A stretch of DNA of 64,000 nt, from assembly GCF_001858025.1 (NCBI RefSeq), contig NZ_LZQD01000001.1, forward strand, positions 1,192,737 to 1,256,736, in the 5' to 3' direction. Both the position numbers and the translations under genes were made by a program. Under the pieces are notes generated by a model that had not been told where the DNA came from, searched no databases, and saw nothing but the letters and a program-made list of their open reading frames with translations. Positions 15,920-24,582 of this stretch are shown in pieces (position 1 is the stretch's first letter; each line of letters begins with the position of its first letter). The DNA is from Trichormus sp. NMC-1. GTDB taxonomy: Bacteria > Cyanobacteriota > Cyanobacteriia > Cyanobacteriales > Nostocaceae.

Positions 15920-17038
15920 ATGAACAGTATTTGGCTATTAATGATGGTTACTTACTCCCCAGAACTAACCCTAAGCACCAGCTTACTAAAATCACCACTA
16001 TTTCAAACGGTGACAGAAGCATTAGGTAAAGTTCCCATTGTGCGGTTAAATAGAATTCATCCCAGTTGTCAACATCATCATCTCTATTTAAAATTAGAAT
16101 CTTGTAATCCCGGTGGAAGTATTAAAGAAAAAAATGCCGCTTATCTGGTAAATGAAGCCGAAAAACAAGGTTTATTACAAGCTGGTGGTACAATTGTTGA
16201 ATCTAGTTCTGGTAACTTTGGCATTGGGTTAGCAATTGTCGGTGCAATCAAAGGTTACAGGGTGATGATTGTAATTGATGCGAAAACTCCTGTAACAATG
16301 CGAAGAATGCTCACTGCTTATGGTGCAGAATTGGTAGAAGTGCCTCTCAGTGCGGCTGATGCTCAAGGTTCAATGCAGGTAGCAAGAATGACAAAAGCTC
16401 AGGAATTAGCCATAAATATTCCTGGTTCTTGGTATCCTTGTCAACATAAAAATCCTAGTAATACTGATGCCCATGAACTGTGGACGGCGCGGGAAATAGA
16501 AGCTGCTTTTGGTGGTGCGCCGGATGCTATAGTTATTGGCGTGAGTACAGCCGGTCAATTGGGTGGTATTAGTCGCTACTTTAAAAAGTATTATCCCCAA
16601 ACCAGAATTATTGGTGTAGACGTGGCAGGATCAGCTATTTTTGGTACACCCAGACACCCCTATAAGATGACTGGACTGGGTTTATCTTTCGTTCCCCCCA
16701 ATTTTGACCCGCAAGTGTTAGACGCGGCTTATAGCGTGGATGATGGTTTGGCGTTTTCTGTTTGTCATGCTTTGGCTAAACAGGAAGGTATGCTTTTAGG
16801 TGCTTCCACTGGTGCAATTGTGGCCGCAGCTTTAGCAGATGTCCAAAGATTTACTCAGCCTCAAACTATGTTACTACTTAATCCTGACCGGGGCGATCGC
16901 TATTTAGAAACAGTTTACAATGCTGATTGGTTAACTGCACAAAATATTCACATTTTGCCAAGTTCTGATCTCATGACAGCTATTTCTCAGCTTTCTCCTG
17001 TATCTTTGGATCTTGTTCAGTCGCAGGTTAGTTGTTAA
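15920..17038 (+). CDS. SbnA-like PLP-dependent enzyme (cysteine-synthase fold)
   Basis: Fold-type II PLP enzyme of the O-acetylserine sulfhydrylase family, closest in motif pattern to SbnA, which joins O-phosphoserine and glutamate on the way to 2,3-diaminopropionate. Seen: PGGSIKEKNA with the PLP lysine, ESSSGNFGIGL (phosphate loop), VGVSTAGQLGGISRYFK-type loop, SVDDGLAFSVCHAL, LGASTGAIVAA and the SbnA-like C-terminus PDRGDRYLETVYNADWL. 372 residues from ATG 15920; TTG 15905 and ATG 15941/15944 are also possible. No sbnB homologue is adjacent; a MATE-type exporter follows 84 bp downstream. An ordinary cysteine synthase role is less likely given the C-terminal motif. Confidence 0.8.
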   Translation: MNSIWLLMMVTYSPELTLSTSLLKSPLFQTVTEALGKVPIVRLNRIHPSCQHHHLYLKLESCNPGGSIKEKNAAYLVNEAEKQGLLQAGGTIVESSSGNFGIGLAIVGAIKGYRVMIVIDAKTPVTMRRMLTAYGAELVEVPLSAADAQGSMQVARMTKAQELAINIPGSWYPCQHKNPSNTDAHELWTAREIEAAFGGAPDAIVIGVSTAGQLGGISRYFKKYYPQTRIIGVDVAGSAIFGTPRHPYKMTGLGLSFVPPNFDPQVLDAAYSVDDGLAFSVCHALAKQEGMLLGASTGAIVAAALADVQRFTQPQTMLLLNPDRGDRYLETVYNADWLTAQNIHILPSSDLMTAISQLSPVSLDLVQSQVSC

Positions 17039-17122
17039 GAAAATGAAATGTATTTGATCACGCAGAGGCGCAGAGAGTAGGAGGTTTATGAAGATGTTTA
17101 TATTATTTTGGTTTGAAAAAGG

Positions 17123-18424
17123 ATGAAATTAGAAGAATCTCCATCTACAAAAGTGAGTTTAGGGACTTTATGGCGGGAATTTCTGCCTTTATCTCTCAGT
17201 GATGTGACTATGGCCTGTGGTGATCCGATGATGACCACTACATTAGCTCATCTTCCTGATGCTCAAATTAACCTGGCGGCTGTAGGTATTGCTAAATCTT
17301 TGGCGATATTTTTTGAAAGTCCGATTATTATGATTCTGCACGCTGCTAACGCTTTGGCTGGTTCTCAAGATTCACGCAAAGCATTATGGCGGTTTACTTT
17401 ATTGGTAGGTGGAGGACTAACTTTTTTATTAAGTTTGTTAGGAATACCGATCATTTTTAATTTTGTGGGTGTGAGTCTGTTGGGGATTCCCTCGGCAATG
17501 TTAGCTACAGTTAGTCAAGTATTATTACTAATGGGCGGTTGGCCGTTTGCGATCGCATGGCGGCGTTATTTTCAAGGACTATTAATTTATCATGGTCAGT
17601 CCCGCGCTGTTGCTAAAGCTAGTATTTTTAGGTTATTCACATTAGCAGTAGTTCTCACCGCCGGATTTTTATTGCAAATATCCGGGGGTATACTTGCTGG
17701 ATTTGCCTTGATTAGTGGGGTGATAGTGGAAGCCATCGCTGTAACAATTTTTGCTCGTCGTAGTGGGGCAACTTTACCACCACAAACAGAACAACCTAAT
17801 TTACCCCGCAATTTAGCACAGGTGTGGAAATTCTATTTACCCCTAGCTAATTCGATGATGGTGGTGTGGGGTGGAAGGGCGATATTAATTAGCATTCTTG
17901 CGCGTGCTGAAGATGCTACAATTGCCATTGCTGCTTGGTCTGCGGCTTGGGGACTGGTTTTAGTAATTGCCAATTCTACCCGTATGGTACAGCAAATGGT
18001 GATTAAATATCGTCATCAAGTGAGCGATAAGCAACTATTGACTTTTGCTATCAGTGTGGGTGCTGCTTGTTCTAGCGTTCTATTATTGATGAGTTTAACA
18101 CCGATAGGCGATCGCATAGTTCAAAGTTTTATCGGCAATGATCTTATCCTTGCTAAAAGCATTAAACCAGTGCTTTTAATCTGTACAATTGTCCCATTAT
18201 TTGTAGCTTTACAAAATGCAACTCAGGGTTTTTTAGTCAGTGAAAATCGCACAGGACACGTCAATCTATCTACTTGGTTAGGAACAGGAACTTTATTAAT
18301 AATTGCTACTTTTGCTATTAACAAAGGCATGAATGGGGCAATGGCTGCCGCTATAGCCATGATTACGTCTATGTTAGTTGAAGTTACCTGTTTACTTTGG
18401 AAACGAGCGGCAAAATCACAGTAA
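17123..18424 (+). CDS. MATE-type multidrug/metabolite exporter
   Basis: A 433-residue integral membrane protein with about 12 helices and the two-fold arrangement of multidrug and toxin extrusion transporters. The N-terminal half includes LWREFLPLSLSDVTMACGDP and AAVGIAKSLAIFFESPIIM; the second half repeats the pattern from FYLPLANSMMVVWGGRAILI. MATE proteins export organic compounds using Na+ or H+ gradients. It lies 84 bp after the SbnA-like gene in the same direction, so it probably exports that enzyme's product or a derivative. Its last 41 bp overlap the 3' end of the convergent kinase gene. Confidence 0.8.
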   Translation: MKLEESPSTKVSLGTLWREFLPLSLSDVTMACGDPMMTTTLAHLPDAQINLAAVGIAKSLAIFFESPIIMILHAANALAGSQDSRKALWRFTLLVGGGLTFLLSLLGIPIIFNFVGVSLLGIPSAMLATVSQVLLLMGGWPFAIAWRRYFQGLLIYHGQSRAVAKASIFRLFTLAVVLTAGFLLQISGGILAGFALISGVIVEAIAVTIFARRSGATLPPQTEQPNLPRNLAQVWKFYLPLANSMMVVWGGRAILISILARAEDATIAIAAWSAAWGLVLVIANSTRMVQQMVIKYRHQVSDKQLLTFAISVGAACSSVLLLMSLTPIGDRIVQSFIGNDLILAKSIKPVLLICTIVPLFVALQNATQGFLVSENRTGHVNLSTWLGTGTLLIIATFAINKGMNGAMAAAIAMITSMLVEVTCLLWKRAAKSQ

Positions 18425-19703
18425 ATGTACTGCCGTGATTAATAGAACTTTCTACTTCTAATTTGCCTTTGTGAGTTTGGACAATAGCCAAAGCGATCGC
18501 TAAACCTAAACCCGAACCTCCTGTATTTCGAGAACGATCTGCATTGACTCGATAAAAGCGATCAAAAATATGGGGAATATCAGCAGCAGGAATACCAATA
18601 CCTGTATCTTTGATAGTAATTGTACCTTGATTATCATTGGTTGTCAGATTAATTTTCACTTCCCCACCAACGGGGGTATATTTAATAGCATTACTAACTA
18701 AATTTAGCAACATTCGATAAATTTGACTTTCATTACCTTGAATATAAAAATAAGCTTGATCAGGAACATGACTAAATAATAAAACCTCTGCATTCATAGC
18801 CAATGGTAACAATTCTTCTTCCACATCTGCAACTAGATCATTTAAACAAATTCGTTGTATTTTTACTTCCTGTAAACCACTTTCCAACCTAGATAATAAT
18901 AACAAATCTTGGGTTAAAGTGACCAATCTTTTAATTTGTCTCTCAAGTGCTTTTTGAGTTTCTTGGTTAATTGAATTTGTTTCAACAATTGTTTGTAAAG
19001 ATGTAATAGGAGTGCGTAACTCATGAGCGGCATCAGCCGTAAATTGTTCTAATTTTTGATATGATTTTTTAATAGGGAGCATAGCTAAACCTGCTAACCA
19101 CCAACCCCCACCACCAATAATAATCATAGCAGTAGGAATACCCAATAATAACAACAAATGTAGACTATTCATATAATCATTTAATCGTTGTATGGATCTG
19201 CCAACTTGTAAATATCCCCACAATTGATTATTATTGATTTTTAAAGGCATTAAATGTAAATGATATAGTTCACCATTGCGATTTCTGATATCATAAGAAT
19301 GATGAAGTTTAATATTATCAGTAAACTCATTAGGATGATGATTAATAGCAGCAATAGCTTCACCTTTGGAATTTAATAACCTAACATAATGACTTTGTAA
19401 TAATAAACTCATCACTGCTGATTCAGATTTTATTTTTACACAAGATTGTTTTTCAAAACAAATTTCTGGAAAAGATTTTCTAATATTAAGAGGTAAAATT
19501 CCTGGAGTTTTTAACTGAGTTTTCAGTTTATCTTCAAATACCTTTCCCAAAACTTCTAATTCTCGATCAAGAGTGCGAGTAAAAGCTTTTACCATGACAA
19601 TATGAGCGATATAACCACATATTAATAAAGTTGTACCCATAACCCCAGCATAGGTAATAGCTAATTTAAAACGAGAATTATTAAATAGTGAATTATTATT
19701 CAT
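18384..19703 (-). CDS. rppB: Sensor histidine kinase, RppB-like
   Basis: A 439-residue membrane kinase: helix at about 14-34 (AITYAGVMGTTLLICGYIAH), a periplasmic sensor region of ~120 residues, a second helix (LLLLLGIPTAMIIIGGGGWW), then H-box DAAHELRTPITSL, N-box NLVSNAIKYTP, and G1/F/G2 boxes DTGIGIPAADIPHIFDRFYR and GGSGLGLAIALAI. The start chosen is ATG 19703 (MNNNSLFNNSRF). The open frame runs 22 codons further but through a MITE-like repeat. The regulator gene rppA lies upstream in the same direction. The pair resembles Synechocystis RppA/RppB (NrsR/NrsS), which senses redox or nickel; the signal here is unknown. The last 41 bp overlap the convergent MATE gene. Confidence 0.85.
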   Translation of the reverse strand: MNNNSLFNNSRFKLAITYAGVMGTTLLICGYIAHIVMVKAFTRTLDRELEVLGKVFEDKLKTQLKTPGILPLNIRKSFPEICFEKQSCVKIKSESAVMSLLLQSHYVRLLNSKGEAIAAINHHPNEFTDNIKLHHSYDIRNRNGELYHLHLMPLKINNNQLWGYLQVGRSIQRLNDYMNSLHLLLLLGIPTAMIIIGGGGWWLAGLAMLPIKKSYQKLEQFTADAAHELRTPITSLQTIVETNSINQETQKALERQIKRLVTLTQDLLLLSRLESGLQEVKIQRICLNDLVADVEEELLPLAMNAEVLLFSHVPDQAYFYIQGNESQIYRMLLNLVSNAIKYTPVGGEVKINLTTNDNQGTITIKDTGIGIPAADIPHIFDRFYRVNADRSRNTGGSGLGLAIALAIVQTHKGKLEVESSINHGSTFTVILPLVSKVNR

Positions 19704-19743
19704 AAAAATTGAGATTTTATAACTGTAAAAATCTAATAAAAAT

Positions 19744-19814
19744 GTAGGTTGGGTTAAGCGATAGCGCAACTCGACAAAGTTTTATAATTTTGGGTTATTC
19801 TCAACCCAACCTAC
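19744..19814. mobile_element. Short MITE-like element GTAGGTTGGGTT...AACCCAACCTAC
   Basis: A ~71-bp sequence with inverted termini GTAGGTTGGGTTAAGCG and TTCTCAACCCAACCTAC. It is a widely scattered cyanobacterial repeat type with IS-like ends. It lies between rppA and rppB, extends the apparent kinase frame upstream, and can form a hairpin in the mRNA that might reduce rppB expression. Confidence 0.7.
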
Positions 19815-19832
19815 AACTGTTACATAGTTAAT

Positions 19833-20519
19833 TTAAACAGAAAAACGATAACCAAAACCCCGAATAGTTTCAATCGCTGTAGGAAAACCGCATTCTAATA
19901 ATTTGCGTCGTAATAATCTTATTTGTGCAGCAACCACATTACTCACAGTATCACTTTCAAAATCCCACAATCTGGCGCGAATTTGTTCATGAGTTAGTAT
20001 TTGTTGAGGATGCTGCATAAAATATTCTAGCAGTTGAAATTCTTTGGCTGTGAGGATAATAGGTGAAGAATTTTTACTATTTAAATTCACCAGTGAAAAA
20101 TTACCGTAATCTAACATTAAACCATCTACTTGTAATTGTGGTGGTTGGAAATTTGGGGATCTTCTTTGTAATGCTCTTACTCGTGCTAATAATTCTTCCA
20201 TGCCAAAAGGTTTAACAAGATAATCATCTGCACCCGCATCTAAACCCGTAACCCGATCATTCATGCTATCTCTAGCTGTTAATAGCATAATTGGTAATTT
20301 ATTTTTTTGCGCTCTTAATCTTTTACATATTTCTAATCCTGATAACTTGGGTAACATCCAATCTAAAATCGCAATTTCATATCTTTGTGGTATTGTATTC
20401 AGATAATCCCAAGCCGTCTCTCCATCTTCTGCCCAATCTACTATATAATCACGCTGGGTAAGAGCATTATGAATGCTAACACCTAAATCATGTTCATCTT
20501 CAACTAATAATAAACGCAT
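19833..20519 (-). CDS. rppA: Response regulator, RppA-like (OmpR family)
   Basis: A 228-residue transcriptional regulator. Receiver domain (1-120): acidic pair in LLLVEDEHDL, phosphoryl Asp in IAILDWMLPKLSG, Thr in MLLTARDS, Lys in YLVKPFGMEELLARV. Winged-helix domain: LTAKEFQLLEYFMQHPQQIL and RLLRRKLLECGFPTAIETIR, ending GFGYRFSV. It starts the operon with the kinase gene 130 bp downstream, where a MITE-like element intervenes. It is similar to Synechocystis RppA/NrsR. The divergent gene arrangement seen in nickel operons (nrsBACD) is absent here. Confidence 0.88.
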   Translation of the reverse strand: MRLLLVEDEHDLGVSIHNALTQRDYIVDWAEDGETAWDYLNTIPQRYEIAILDWMLPKLSGLEICKRLRAQKNKLPIMLLTARDSMNDRVTGLDAGADDYLVKPFGMEELLARVRALQRRSPNFQPPQLQVDGLMLDYGNFSLVNLNSKNSSPIILTAKEFQLLEYFMQHPQQILTHEQIRARLWDFESDTVSNVVAAQIRLLRRKLLECGFPTAIETIRGFGYRFSV

Positions 20520-20577
20520 AATTAAAAATTGTTTTTTTGATCTAGTCAGTAGTTGAAAATTCTCAATATATCAAATT

Positions 20578-21435
20578 TCATCGTTTAAAAATTAGCATTT
20601 GATTACCAACAACTGGACTACGTGCTACTAGCTTATCTTGAAAATCAATAATTTCTAAATGGCTGAAATTTAGTTCTTGAGAACGTTGTAATATATCCGC
20701 AGCTAGTTTATCTTGTTGAGATTTTTCTAGCTCATACCAAACATCACTAATTTTGATAGTTAAATCACTGGTACGGAAATTGGCTTGAATAGATTTTATC
20801 AGTTTAGAAGAAATGCTTTCACTTTCGCTACTTTTTAAGGGAATACTGATGTCTGAAAACTGATTTTCAATAGCCGCAATTAAATCTTGCTCTGGTGTTA
20901 ATTCTATAACTGGTGTTGGTGTAGGTTGGGGAATTGGTTCTGCTTCTGCTTCTTCCGTGGGTTCAGGTTCAGGTTCTGGAATTATTGTGGGTGCGGGAAT
21001 TGGTTCTGGGGAAGCAGTTACAGTTGGTATGGGTGCGGGAACTTCCTCAACTGAGGGAAGAGTTGCTACTTCAACAGGTTTAGAAGTGAATAAAAATGCA
21101 GTTGTTCCCACTATTCCCACAGCCATTACCGCAAAAATTCCTGTCAAAACTGCATCTGACACATTATTTGATATATTTGATGGTAAAAATAAACGAAATG
21201 TCCTTAAAAATCCATCCCACCTATACAGTATCCTTTGTAAAAAATTGGGCTTCTTCTCAGCAGTAAGAGTCTGTTCAGTCTCCAGATTTTCCACAGTGGT
21301 TTCTAAAACCCCAATCGTTCCTCTCAAAATTTGGATAATTGTCGTCTTCCAAATTGGCTGATTTATCTGGTATTCTTGTTGGGAAGGCTGAGTTGTTTCC
21401 TCATTCCTTTGTTTCCGTCTGTTGTCTTGTGACAT
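20578..21435 (-). CDS. Single-pass membrane protein with Pro/Glu-rich linker
   Basis: A 285-residue protein of unknown function. It has a charged N-terminal cytoplasmic part (MSQDNRRKQRNEETTQPSQQ), one membrane helix (VLTGIFAVMAVGIVGTTAFL, about residue 115-134), a proline/glutamate linker (PTIIPEPEPEPTEEAEAEPI) and a C-terminal domain of ~110 residues (ELTPEQDLIAAIENQFSDIS ... LVARSPVVGNQMLIFKR) that recurs in cyanobacterial hypothetical proteins. The start at 21435 has GAGGAAAAG upstream; a TTG five codons earlier is open. The linker spans the periplasm or wall, suggesting an envelope role. Confidence 0.7.
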   Translation of the reverse strand: MSQDNRRKQRNEETTQPSQQEYQINQPIWKTTIIQILRGTIGVLETTVENLETEQTLTAEKKPNFLQRILYRWDGFLRTFRLFLPSNISNNVSDAVLTGIFAVMAVGIVGTTAFLFTSKPVEVATLPSVEEVPAPIPTVTASPEPIPAPTIIPEPEPEPTEEAEAEPIPQPTPTPVIELTPEQDLIAAIENQFSDISIPLKSSESESISSKLIKSIQANFRTSDLTIKISDVWYELEKSQQDKLAADILQRSQELNFSHLEIIDFQDKLVARSPVVGNQMLIFKR

Positions 21436-21526
21436 GAAACTTTTCCTCAAATTAGTGAATCAAAAACACAAAAAACAAATTTTGACTATAATCGTTTATT
21501 GTGCCATTTATTGGATTTCTTGATTT

Positions 21527-22435
21527 ATGAAACTCAACCGTCGTCAATTTTTATTTTTAAGTGGAATAAGTAGCATTGCTTCAGGACTTATTACTTGGAA
21601 GTTAGGAAATCAAAATTCTGAAAATATTCTTGCGGAATCAGCAATCGCTGCAACCCCAAATAAAAAAGATTTACTATTACGTTTTGTATCTGTAGCTGAT
21701 ACCGGAACTGGTGCTAGAGGACAGTATTCTGTAGCTAAAGCCATGAATTTTTATCACCAGAAAAATCCATATAATGTAGTAGTTTTAGCTGGTGATAACA
21801 TTTATAACAACGGCGAAATTGAGAAAATAAACGCAGTTTTTGAGCGTCCTTATCAACCTTTGCTGAAAAAAGGTGTGAAGTTTCATGCTTGTTTAGGTAA
21901 TCATGATATTCGCACTGATAATGGTGTTCCCCAAGTTAAATATGCTGGCTTTAATATGAAGGGACGTTATTATACGTTTAGTCAAGATAAAGTTCAGTTT
22001 TTTGCTTTAGATACTAATGGTAATGCTGATTGGAAAAATCAGTTAGTTTGGTTAGAGAAAGAATTAAGTTTGAGTAAAGCTGATTGGAAAGTTGTTTTTG
22101 GTCATCATCCAATTTATTCATCTGGTCATTATGGGAGTAATTCCAATTTCATTAAAACTTTTACTCCTCTGTTTGAGAAATACAATGTTCAACTTTATAT
22201 CAATGGTCATGAACACAATTATGAACGCACTCGTTCTATTAATGGAACTACCTATTTAACTTGTGGTGCTGGTGCGGGTAATCGTCCTGTGGGTCGTTCT
22301 GAGTGGACTGAATATTCAACTAGTAATTTGAGTTTTGCGGCTTATGATGTGTATGCAGATAGAATTGAGGTGAGTGCTATTGGTGTTGATAATCGTGTTT
22401 TTGATCGGGGTGTGATCAAGTTGAGAAGTGTTTAG
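21527..22435 (+). CDS. Secreted metallophosphoesterase (purple acid phosphatase-like)
   Basis: A 302-residue calcineurin-like phosphoesterase. The N-terminus MKLNRRQFLFLSGISSIASG carries a twin-arginine motif (NRRQFLFLS), so export through Tat is likely. Metal ligands are visible in SVADTGTGARGQ (D), VLAGDNIYNNGE (GDN), CLGNHDIRTDNG (GNHD), VVFGHHPIYSSG (GHH) and YINGHEHNYERT (GHEH). The family hydrolyses phosphate esters outside the cytoplasm. Divergent from the preceding gene. It is followed by the defence gene pair, to which it is probably unrelated. Confidence 0.9.
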   Translation: MKLNRRQFLFLSGISSIASGLITWKLGNQNSENILAESAIAATPNKKDLLLRFVSVADTGTGARGQYSVAKAMNFYHQKNPYNVVVLAGDNIYNNGEIEKINAVFERPYQPLLKKGVKFHACLGNHDIRTDNGVPQVKYAGFNMKGRYYTFSQDKVQFFALDTNGNADWKNQLVWLEKELSLSKADWKVVFGHHPIYSSGHYGSNSNFIKTFTPLFEKYNVQLYINGHEHNYERTRSINGTTYLTCGAGAGNRPVGRSEWTEYSTSNLSFAAYDVYADRIEVSAIGVDNRVFDRGVIKLRSV

Positions 22436-22530
22436 ATATAGAGTTTTTTTCTCACGCAGAGGCGCAGAGAGGAGGAGTTTGGAAGGAGGAATAATTGAGA
22501 TGTGTTTAGGAAATTAATGGGGTTGAAGTT

Positions 22531-23793
22531 ATGAGAGTTAAGCAGCTTAAAATGCAATCTTTTCGCGGTATTGGTGATTTGACGTTGGATTTTGATGAAA
22601 AAGAGCCAACGGTACTTGTTGGTATTAATGGGGTAGGTAAATCGAGTATTCTGGATTGTCTTGCTATTCTTTTATCTCGTTTTACCAGTGCTATTCAACA
22701 TTCTACATCTTCTGGAAGGTTATTTAAAGAAGAAGAAGTTCAAAATGGAAAAAATGAAACTCATAATCAGATAATTATTTCTTTCGAGTCAGAAGAAGTT
22801 ACTTGGTCTTTAACAAAGGTAAAAAAAGGACGGATTAAAGATACAAGTAGTAATCTATCAGCACTAATCAAGATTAGTGAAAATATAAAAAATAAATTAT
22901 CATCATCTGATGAATATAATCTACCTACTGTAGTTTATTATTCTACTAATCGTGCAGTACTGGATATTCCTTTAAAGATTCGCACAAAGCATTCATTTGA
23001 ACCTATAGATACATATGAAAATGCACTTATGGGAGAAGGAAGTGACTTTAGAATCTTCTTTGAATGGTTTAGAAAACAAGAAGATTTAGAGAATGAATTA
23101 CGGCTAGAAAATAATACTGCTTATCGAGATCGACAATTAGAAGCAGTAAGACAAGCTATATCTTCATTAATAGCAAGTTTTTCTAATTTGCGTGTACGTC
23201 GTTCGCCAACTCTCAGAATGACTTTACAAAAGCATGGTGAAGAACTGATAGTTAATCAACTATCAGATGGTGAAAAATGCCTACTTGCAATGGTAGGAGA
23301 TTTAGCTAGACGTTTAGCAATTGCTAACCCAGGTTTAAAAAAAGATCCACTTCAAGGTTCTGGTGTTGTTTTAATTGATGAAATTGAATTACATCTACAT
23401 CCCAAATGGCAAAGAGAAATTATTCCTGCTTTAATTAAAACATTTCCAAATTGTCAATTTATTTTTACTACTCATTCACCCCAGGTAATTAGTGAAGTAA
23501 AACCTGAGAGAATTTATATTTTAGAAAAAACAGTTTCAGGTGTTATTATTAAACGTCCAGAAAGTTCCTTTGGAAGAGATAGCAATCGAATTTTAGAAGA
23601 CTTAATGGATGTTCCAGAACGTCCACAGGAAATTAAAGAAGAGCTATTAGAACTTTTTCGGTTAATTGATGCTGGAAATCTAGAAGGTGCTAGACAATTA
23701 CGTCAACAATTAGCTGAAAAAATTGGTGAAAGTGAACCAGATTTTGTAAAAGCAGATGTACTTATCCGTAGAAAGGAAATTCTTAAGCGATGA
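22531..23793 (+). CDS. PtuA-like AAA/ABC-type ATPase of a Septu-like defence system
   Basis: A 420-residue ABC/SMC-type ATPase. Walker A GINGVGKSS (about residues 33-41), an ABC-like signature LSDGEKCLLAMVGDLARR, Walker B VVLIDEIELHLHPKWQ and the H-loop FTTHSPQVIS are all in place. The region between them lacks a long coiled coil. The stop overlaps the start of the HNH gene by 4 nt (ATGA), so the two are translationally coupled. ATPase plus TIGR02646-type HNH is the composition of Septu (PtuAB) phage defence, in which the ATPase binds and controls the nuclease. No reverse transcriptase is present, so it is not retron-linked. Confidence 0.85.
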   Translation: MRVKQLKMQSFRGIGDLTLDFDEKEPTVLVGINGVGKSSILDCLAILLSRFTSAIQHSTSSGRLFKEEEVQNGKNETHNQIIISFESEEVTWSLTKVKKGRIKDTSSNLSALIKISENIKNKLSSSDEYNLPTVVYYSTNRAVLDIPLKIRTKHSFEPIDTYENALMGEGSDFRIFFEWFRKQEDLENELRLENNTAYRDRQLEAVRQAISSLIASFSNLRVRRSPTLRMTLQKHGEELIVNQLSDGEKCLLAMVGDLARRLAIANPGLKKDPLQGSGVVLIDEIELHLHPKWQREIIPALIKTFPNCQFIFTTHSPQVISEVKPERIYILEKTVSGVIIKRPESSFGRDSNRILEDLMDVPERPQEIKEELLELFRLIDAGNLEGARQLRQQLAEKIGESEPDFVKADVLIRRKEILKR

Positions 23794-24545
23794 AATATAT
23801 TGAAAAGGGTGAGGAACCAGAAATATTCACCAATTGGAAGGCTCAAGAAAATGATGATTGGAAACCTTACTGGAATACTAAAGATACTAATTTTCAAGCA
23901 CCGGAAAAACCTGTAGTTCATGATGCTCTACTAATAGAACAAGGTTATATATGTTGTTATTGTGGAATGCGTATTTTTAGAACAAGGGGCTTGCGATTTA
24001 ATAGTGTACCAATCAGATTTTGGATTTTTCTTTTTGATTCAAATTGTCTAGCTGGTATTTTATTTTTAAGCAAGTCCCCAACTAGCCATATAGAACACCT
24101 CCGTCCTCGTAGTAGGTATCCAGATTTGGCACTAGAATATACAAACTTCATGGCTTCATGTCAAGGAGAAGATGAGGAGGAACCTAGTATTCCCGTGCAT
24201 TGTGGACACAAAAAAAAGGAGTGGTATGATGAAAATCTAATGGTTTCACCATTAGAACCAAATTGTGCAGATTTTTTTAAATATCCTGCATCTGGCGAAA
24301 TTCTTCCAACAGATGATTTAGATAAAAAAAATGTTGCTGAAACAACAATACAACATCTTGCACTTGATATTAACAAGCTACGAAATTTGCGTAAGGCTGC
24401 AATAGATGCAGCATTATTCAATTTAGAATATTTAAGCGAGGAAGAAATACAGCAATTAACTTTGGGTTATGAATTACCTGATTCCAACGGACAATATACG
24501 CCATTTTGTTCTGCGATTATCTATGTCCTTAAGAGTTATTTTTAA
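23790..24545 (+). CDS. PtuB-like HNH endonuclease with an in-frame insert
   Basis: A 251-residue TIGR02646-type HNH nuclease. Seen: MKYIEKGEEPEIFTNWKA at the start, zinc-knuckle YICCYCGMRI (about residues 52-61), the catalytic segment SHIEHLRPRSRYPDLALEYT, then CQ..HCGHKKKEWYDENLMV and a C-terminus DSNGQYTPFCSAIIYVLKSY. Between CGMRI and SHIEH lie about 36 extra residues (FRTRGLRFNSVPIRFWIFLF ...), where relatives have only a few. That stretch is encoded by a 94-bp element with inverted ends (see 23986-24079). The frame is intact, but the insert sits inside the active-site fold, so activity is uncertain. Confidence 0.85.
   Translation: MKYIEKGEEPEIFTNWKAQENDDWKPYWNTKDTNFQAPEKPVVHDALLIEQGYICCYCGMRIFRTRGLRFNSVPIRFWIFLFDSNCLAGILFLSKSPTSHIEHLRPRSRYPDLALEYTNFMASCQGEDEEEPSIPVHCGHKKKEWYDENLMVSPLEPNCADFFKYPASGEILPTDDLDKKNVAETTIQHLALDINKLRNLRKAAIDAALFNLEYLSEEEIQQLTLGYELPDSNGQYTPFCSAIIYVLKSYF
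23986..24079. mobile_element. MITE-like insert inside the HNH gene
   Basis: A ~94-bp A/T-rich stretch with inverted termini GGGGCTTGCGATTTA on the left and TTTTTAAGCAAGTCCCC on the right (GGGG(A)CTTGC arms, one extra base). It lies exactly where the HNH protein departs from its family pattern and keeps the reading frame open without stops. No transposase is encoded. Target-site duplication could not be settled by eye. Confidence 0.6.
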
Positions 24546-24582
24546 TCTAGTATAGTGTGCTGGTCATGTTATATAAAATCTC

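Noticed and set aside
15920-17038. A link of the SbnA-like gene to the neurotoxin BMAA
   Set aside because: The diaminopropionate chemistry is suggestive, but no methyltransferase or other supporting gene is present.
22531-24545. A retron system
   Set aside because: No reverse transcriptase or msr/msd-like RNA lies next to the ATPase-HNH pair.
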